From the NCBI GenBank assembly GCA_035534455.1, contig DATLRV010000055.1, positions 20,415-84,414 of the forward strand: 64,000 nucleotides of DNA. The letters are read 5' to 3'. A program made the position numbers and the translations under genes. Of this stretch, positions 61,362 through 64,000 are shown one piece after another (position 1 is the first letter of the stretch; each line of letters begins with the position of its first letter). The stretch is from JAJYVT01 sp035534455. Its GTDB lineage: Bacteria; Actinomycetota; Acidimicrobiia; Acidimicrobiales; RAAP-2. The notes beneath the pieces are model-generated. The model did no database searches. It was not told the DNA's origin and was given only the letters and a program-made list of their open reading frames with translations.

Positions 61362-62263
61362 GTCGGGACCTCCGTGAGGTGGGCGCCGCGGAACCCCACC
61401 GCGCCCGCTCCGGCAAGCGGGCCGTCGGCACCGAGGCCGCCGGGCACGATCCTGGCCCCGGCGGCGAAGGAGAGCCTGGCCCTGGCGGAGAGCTCCGCCT
61501 GTGCCGCATCGAAGAACGGCGGCCCGAAGCCGAGGGCGACCGAGCCCGACACCACCGCCAGGTCGAGGTCCAAGAGGGCCGCGACCGAGGCCACCGCCCG
61601 CCCGACGAGCGCGCCGGTCCGTTCCACGACGTCGGGCGGGGCCTCGGCGGAGGGGCGCCCGGTCATCGCCTCGATGGCCGTGCCCGAAGCCTCCGCCTCG
61701 AGGCAGCCCCGACCGCCGCACTCGCACGGCCGTCCGTCCGGCTCGACGATCACGTGCCCCACGTGCCCGGCGTTGCCGAGGCGCCCGTCGAGCAGCCGAC
61801 CGTCGACCACCAGCCCGCCGCCGACGCCGGTCGACACCACCATCGCGAGGTAGTCGTCGACCCCTGCCGCGTCCCCGAACATGCCTTCTGCGAGGGCCAG
61901 CGCCTTGGCGTCGTTGTCCACGAACGTGGGGAGGCCGGTCAGCTCCGCGAGTCGGCTGCGCATCGGGAAGTCCCTCCAGCCGGGGATGTTGAGCGGTGAG
62001 ACGAGTGCGCCGCCGTCGTTCATCGGACCCCCGCAACCCACGCCGCAGGCCACCAGGTCGCGTGCGGGCAGGCTCTGGAGGACGCCGGCGACGAGGGTGG
62101 CCAAGGTGGTCCAGAGCGTCTCGGCGTCCGCACCGTGCGGAGTCGGCACCAACGACTCGGCGACGATCGAGCCCTGAGGCGACACGACCCCGGCCCGGAG
62201 CTTGGTACCGCCGATGTCGACGGCCAGGACGTGGCCGGCGGTCAGCGGGTCGCCGGCGGTCAG
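61358..62263 (-). CDS. ROK family sugar kinase (glucokinase-like)
   Basis: A 301-residue kinase with the phosphate-binding VLAVDIGGTKLRAGVV (about 14-29), GVGCGGPMN near 70, the sugar-binding NIPGWRDF and DNDAKALALAEG (catalytic Asp) near 115, STGVGGGLVVDG near 138, and the ROK zinc motif GHVIVEPDGRPCECGGRGCLEAEASG near 168. Glucose is the likely substrate. No ATG, GTG or TTG exists that keeps DIGGTK. CTG at 62263 overlaps the preceding stop as CTGA, and an identical CTGACCGCCGGC repeat offers a second CTG at 62245. Confidence 0.92.
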   Translation of the reverse strand: MTAGDPLTAGHVLAVDIGGTKLRAGVVSPQGSIVAESLVPTPHGADAETLWTTLATLVAGVLQSLPARDLVACGVGCGGPMNDGGALVSPLNIPGWRDFPMRSRLAELTGLPTFVDNDAKALALAEGMFGDAAGVDDYLAMVVSTGVGGGLVVDGRLLDGRLGNAGHVGHVIVEPDGRPCECGGRGCLEAEASGTAIEAMTGRPSAEAPPDVVERTGALVGRAVASVAALLDLDLAVVSGSVALGFGPPFFDAAQAELSARARLSFAAGARIVPGGLGADGPLAGAGAVGFRGAHLTEVPT

Positions 62264-62649
62264 CGGTCGCGCCGGAAGAGGTGGGAGCGGATCCACTCCC
62301 GGGTGCCGTTGAGGGCGTGCTCGAGGCTCGCGGGCTCGTCGCCGCCCCGCCGCGCCCGCGTCAGGTCGTGCCAGCTCGCCTTGCCGAGGCGGCGGAGGTT
62401 CCGCTCGAACACGACTGCCGACGCGAACATGACCGCCACGCCGAGGAGCCCGGCGAGGACCGACTGCGAGTAGAAGGCCACGAGGACCGCCAGCCCGGCA
62501 AGGAATCCGACCGCCGCCCACTTGCACTGCCTGCCGGCGTGCCGGTACAGGTTCTTGTTCTTGACGCGCGCAGCGAAATGCGGGTCCTGTCGGACGAGCG
62601 ATTCCTCGAGCTCGGCGAGGATGCGCTGCTCGTGCTCAGACAGAGGCAC
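62260..62649 (-). CDS. DUF3040 membrane protein
   Basis: A 129-residue protein with the family start VPLSEHEQRILAELEESLVRQDPHFAARV and two adjacent hydrophobic segments (about 45-85). DUF3040 proteins are widespread in Actinomycetota; their function is unknown. GTG at 62649 is chosen from the family N-terminus and a GGAGGGG site 7 bases upstream. Confidence 0.88.
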   Translation of the reverse strand: MPLSEHEQRILAELEESLVRQDPHFAARVKNKNLYRHAGRQCKWAAVGFLAGLAVLVAFYSQSVLAGLLGVAVMFASAVVFERNLRRLGKASWHDLTRARRGGDEPASLEHALNGTREWIRSHLFRRDR

Positions 62650-62858
62650 CGGCGCGCCCCTCCCCGGTTCCGCCCTCATGCCCCAGTCCCAGCGGTCCCT
62701 GCACGGTGGAGGACCTCCTCGCCCGTCCACTCGGTGCGCGCCCGTGGTCGTCACATCCACGCACGCGCGAGCCTTCTTTGCGCACAGAGTCTATGGCGCC
62801 GCGGGGGGTTCGACATCTCGCCCTGCATCCCTGCATCCGAGAGGGTTGGCGCTCGGAC
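62650..62858. other. intergenic region between the LapA-domain and DUF3040 genes
   Basis: A 209-base gap. A TAGACT sequence on the minus strand near 62788-62793 could be a -10 box for the DUF3040-kinase gene pair, but no good -35 is seen. CCTGCATC is repeated in tandem near 62822-62837. Confidence 0.4.
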
Positions 62859-63143
62859 CTAGGGGTGGTCGCCGCCGGCGCGACGGCGACGGCGCAGGTG
62901 CGCCCACAGTGCGGACACTGCGGCGCCGAGGAACCCCGAGATGACGATCACCACGATCAAAGGCGCGGACGCGGTCGTCACCCAGAACCGGATCTTCACG
63001 TCCTGGAGATTGGCGACCGCGAACCAGACCAGCAGCACGAGGGTGACGCCGGCGAGCACGAGCCGGACCTCTCGGGCGCGGTCGCGCCGGGGCTGCTCCT
63101 CGGCGGGCGGCTGCGCGCTCGCTGCTGTCCACTGGTCACCCAC
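62859..63143 (-). CDS. LapA-domain (DUF1049) membrane protein
   Basis: A 94-residue protein with a hydrophilic N-terminus and two membrane helices (about 26-45 and 58-80: LVLAGVTLVLLVWFAVANLQDVKIRFWV, APLIVVIVISGFLGAAVSALWAHLRRRRR). The NLQDVKIRFWV link between them is typical of LapA/DUF1049 proteins, which have lipopolysaccharide-related roles in Gram-negatives and unknown ones here. The GTG has a GGGAGG site. Confidence 0.87.
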   Translation of the reverse strand: MGDQWTAASAQPPAEEQPRRDRAREVRLVLAGVTLVLLVWFAVANLQDVKIRFWVTTASAPLIVVIVISGFLGAAVSALWAHLRRRRRAGGDHP

Positions 63144-63172
63144 GGCGGCCTCCCTTCACGCGGGCTCGGACG

Positions 63173-63844
63173 TCAGCGCCTCAGGTCCGCGACGCCCACC
63201 GGGCACGAGACGCCGGTGTCGCCGAGCCCGCAGTAGCCGCCCGGGTTCGCCGCGAGGTACTGCTGGTGGTACGCCTCGGCGTAGAAGAAGGGACCGGCGA
63301 TGGACAGCTCGGTGGTGATCTCGCCGAAGCCTGCTGCGGACAGCGGCTCCTGGTACCTCGTCACGGCCGCCCGAGCTGCGGCGAGCTGCGCGTCGGACGT
63401 CGCGAAGACCGCGGAGCGGTACTGCGTACCGACGTCGTTGCCCTGGCGCATCCCCTGGGTCGGGTCGTGCCCTTCGAAGAACACCGAGAGGAGCGCGTCG
63501 TACGTCACCTGCGAGGGATGGAAGACGCACAGGACCACCTCGGCGTGGCCGGTGAGGCTCGTGCACACCTCGGCGTAGGTCGGGTTCGGGGTGGTGCCGC
63601 CGCTGTAGCCGGCGGCGGTCGTGAACACCCCTGGCGTCTGCCAGAACTTCCGCTCTGCGCCCCAGAAGCACCCCATGCCGAAGACCGCCTGCTCGGTGCC
63701 CTCCGGGAACGGCGGCGCGAGCGGGGTCCCGAGCACCAGATGGCGCTCGGGGACCGGCATCGGTGTCGGCCTGCCAGGGAGCGCCCGGTCAGGACCGACC
63801 ACCGTCAGGTCGTTGCCGGCGGACCGGCGCTTCATGATCCCCAT
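63173..63844 (-). CDS. msrA: peptide methionine sulfoxide reductase MsrA
   Basis: Repairs methionine-S-sulfoxide. The 223-residue product has the catalytic GMGCFWGAERKFW near residue 53, GYSGGTTPNPTY, GHAEVVLCVFHP, FFEGHDPTQGMRQGNDVGTQYRSAVF and AYHQQYLAANPGGYCG (recycling Cys near the end). ATG at 63844 has a GGAGGAA site. A longer frame from GTG at 63901 overlaps the predicted -10 box and is rejected. Confidence 0.96.
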   Translation of the reverse strand: MGIMKRRSAGNDLTVVGPDRALPGRPTPMPVPERHLVLGTPLAPPFPEGTEQAVFGMGCFWGAERKFWQTPGVFTTAAGYSGGTTPNPTYAEVCTSLTGHAEVVLCVFHPSQVTYDALLSVFFEGHDPTQGMRQGNDVGTQYRSAVFATSDAQLAAARAAVTRYQEPLSAAGFGEITTELSIAGPFFYAEAYHQQYLAANPGGYCGLGDTGVSCPVGVADLRR

Positions 63845-63899
63845 GCGAGTTCCTCCGTCGACGAGCGGCCCGTGGCTGTCGTCATGGTCCGCAGACCTC

Positions 63900-63905
63900 A
63901 CCCTA
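63900..63905 (-). promoter_or_regulatory. -10 box of msrA
   Basis: TAGGGT on the minus strand. Transcription would start near 63892, giving a leader of about 48 bases with a Shine-Dalgarno, so msrA is leadered in contrast to many neighbours. Confidence 0.45.
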
Positions 63906-63932
63906 CCGACGGGCGGGACGGGAGGAGCCGGG

Positions 63933-64000
63933 TCACTGCTCCTCGAGGATCGCGGCGAGCTCCGCCAGCGGGTCCCGGCGTAGAGGACCCCGCGCCTCGA
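63933..64000 (-). CDS. C-terminal end of an unidentified gene (cut by window edge)
   Basis: The minus strand reads EARGPLRRDPLAELAAILEEQ and a TGA stop at 63935-63933. Only about 21 codons are visible, so the gene cannot be identified. The Ala/Leu/Glu-rich helical composition and high GC at third positions suggest a real coding end. Confidence 0.4.
   Translation of the reverse strand, partial: EARGPLRRDPLAELAAILEEQ

Noticed and set aside
63845..63901. Longer MsrA start at GTG 63901
   Set aside because: The start would overlap the TAGGGT -10 box, and ATG at 63844 has a strong GGAGGAA site.

Overview
The window is a 64 kb piece of a very GC-rich bacterial chromosome made almost entirely of core housekeeping genes. 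Several features point to Actinomycetota: an mIHF-type integration host factor, an actinobacterial PriA lacking helicase motifs, SepF and DivIVA in the division cluster, a proteasome activator (Bpa/PafE-like), menaquinone biosynthesis, and many leaderless transcripts with a TANNNT -10 box. The gene order def-priA-metK-coaBC-rpoZ-gmk-mihF followed by pyr and aro genes would fit an Acidimicrobiia-like lineage, but that finer placement is inference. I see no rRNA, tRNA, CRISPR array, insertion sequence or prophage.

Region 1 (1-20563, all minus strand) reads as one very long, tightly coupled gene string: aroC, aroK, aroB, aroQ (shikimate pathway), pepQ, efp, nusB, then pyrR-pyrB-pyrC-carA-carB-pyrD-pyrF (pyrimidines), mihF, gmk, rpoZ, coaBC, metK, priA, def and the start of fmt. 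Most junctions overlap by 1-20 bases. A leaderless -10 box sits in front of aroC and a PyrR-binding-loop-like sequence sits in front of pyrR.

Region 2 (20637-26022) holds an unusual prepilin peptidase, an NfuA-like Fe-S carrier, small hypothetical genes, a flavin reductase-like protein and tyrS. Region 3 (26125-32447) is a menaquinone cluster (menD, menH, menA, menB, menE) with an SDR; its divergent genes start almost back to back. Region 4 (32493-41499) is a mixed set of mostly single genes: a YyaL-like protein, Bpa, a phosphodiesterase, an Rrf2 regulator, a histidine phosphatase, a sigma factor and rluD.

Region 5 (41496-59690, minus strand) is lspA, a TraR/DksA zinc-finger protein with a histone H1-like tail, and the division and cell wall (dcw) cluster: mraZ-rsmH-ftsL-ftsI-murE-mraY-ftsW-murG-murC-murB-ftsQ-ftsZ-yggS-sepF-yggT-divIVA. 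murF and murD are absent from it. The cluster has a strong promoter with MraZ-type repeats, a second strong promoter before ftsZ, and a striking inverted repeat that could sequester the rsmH ribosome binding site and start codon. Region 6 (59888-64000) has a lipoate ligase-like gene, an HNH endonuclease, a ROK sugar kinase, small membrane proteins and msrA.

Two window-wide patterns stand out. First, at least 14 genes have a TANNNT box 6-9 bases before the start codon, as expected of leaderless mRNAs. Second, six downstream genes (fmt, priA, gmk, lspA, the lipoate ligase-like gene and the ROK kinase) appear to start at CTG inside a CTGA overlap with the preceding stop codon. For gmk and the kinase no ATG, GTG or TTG start would preserve the N-terminal nucleotide-binding motif.
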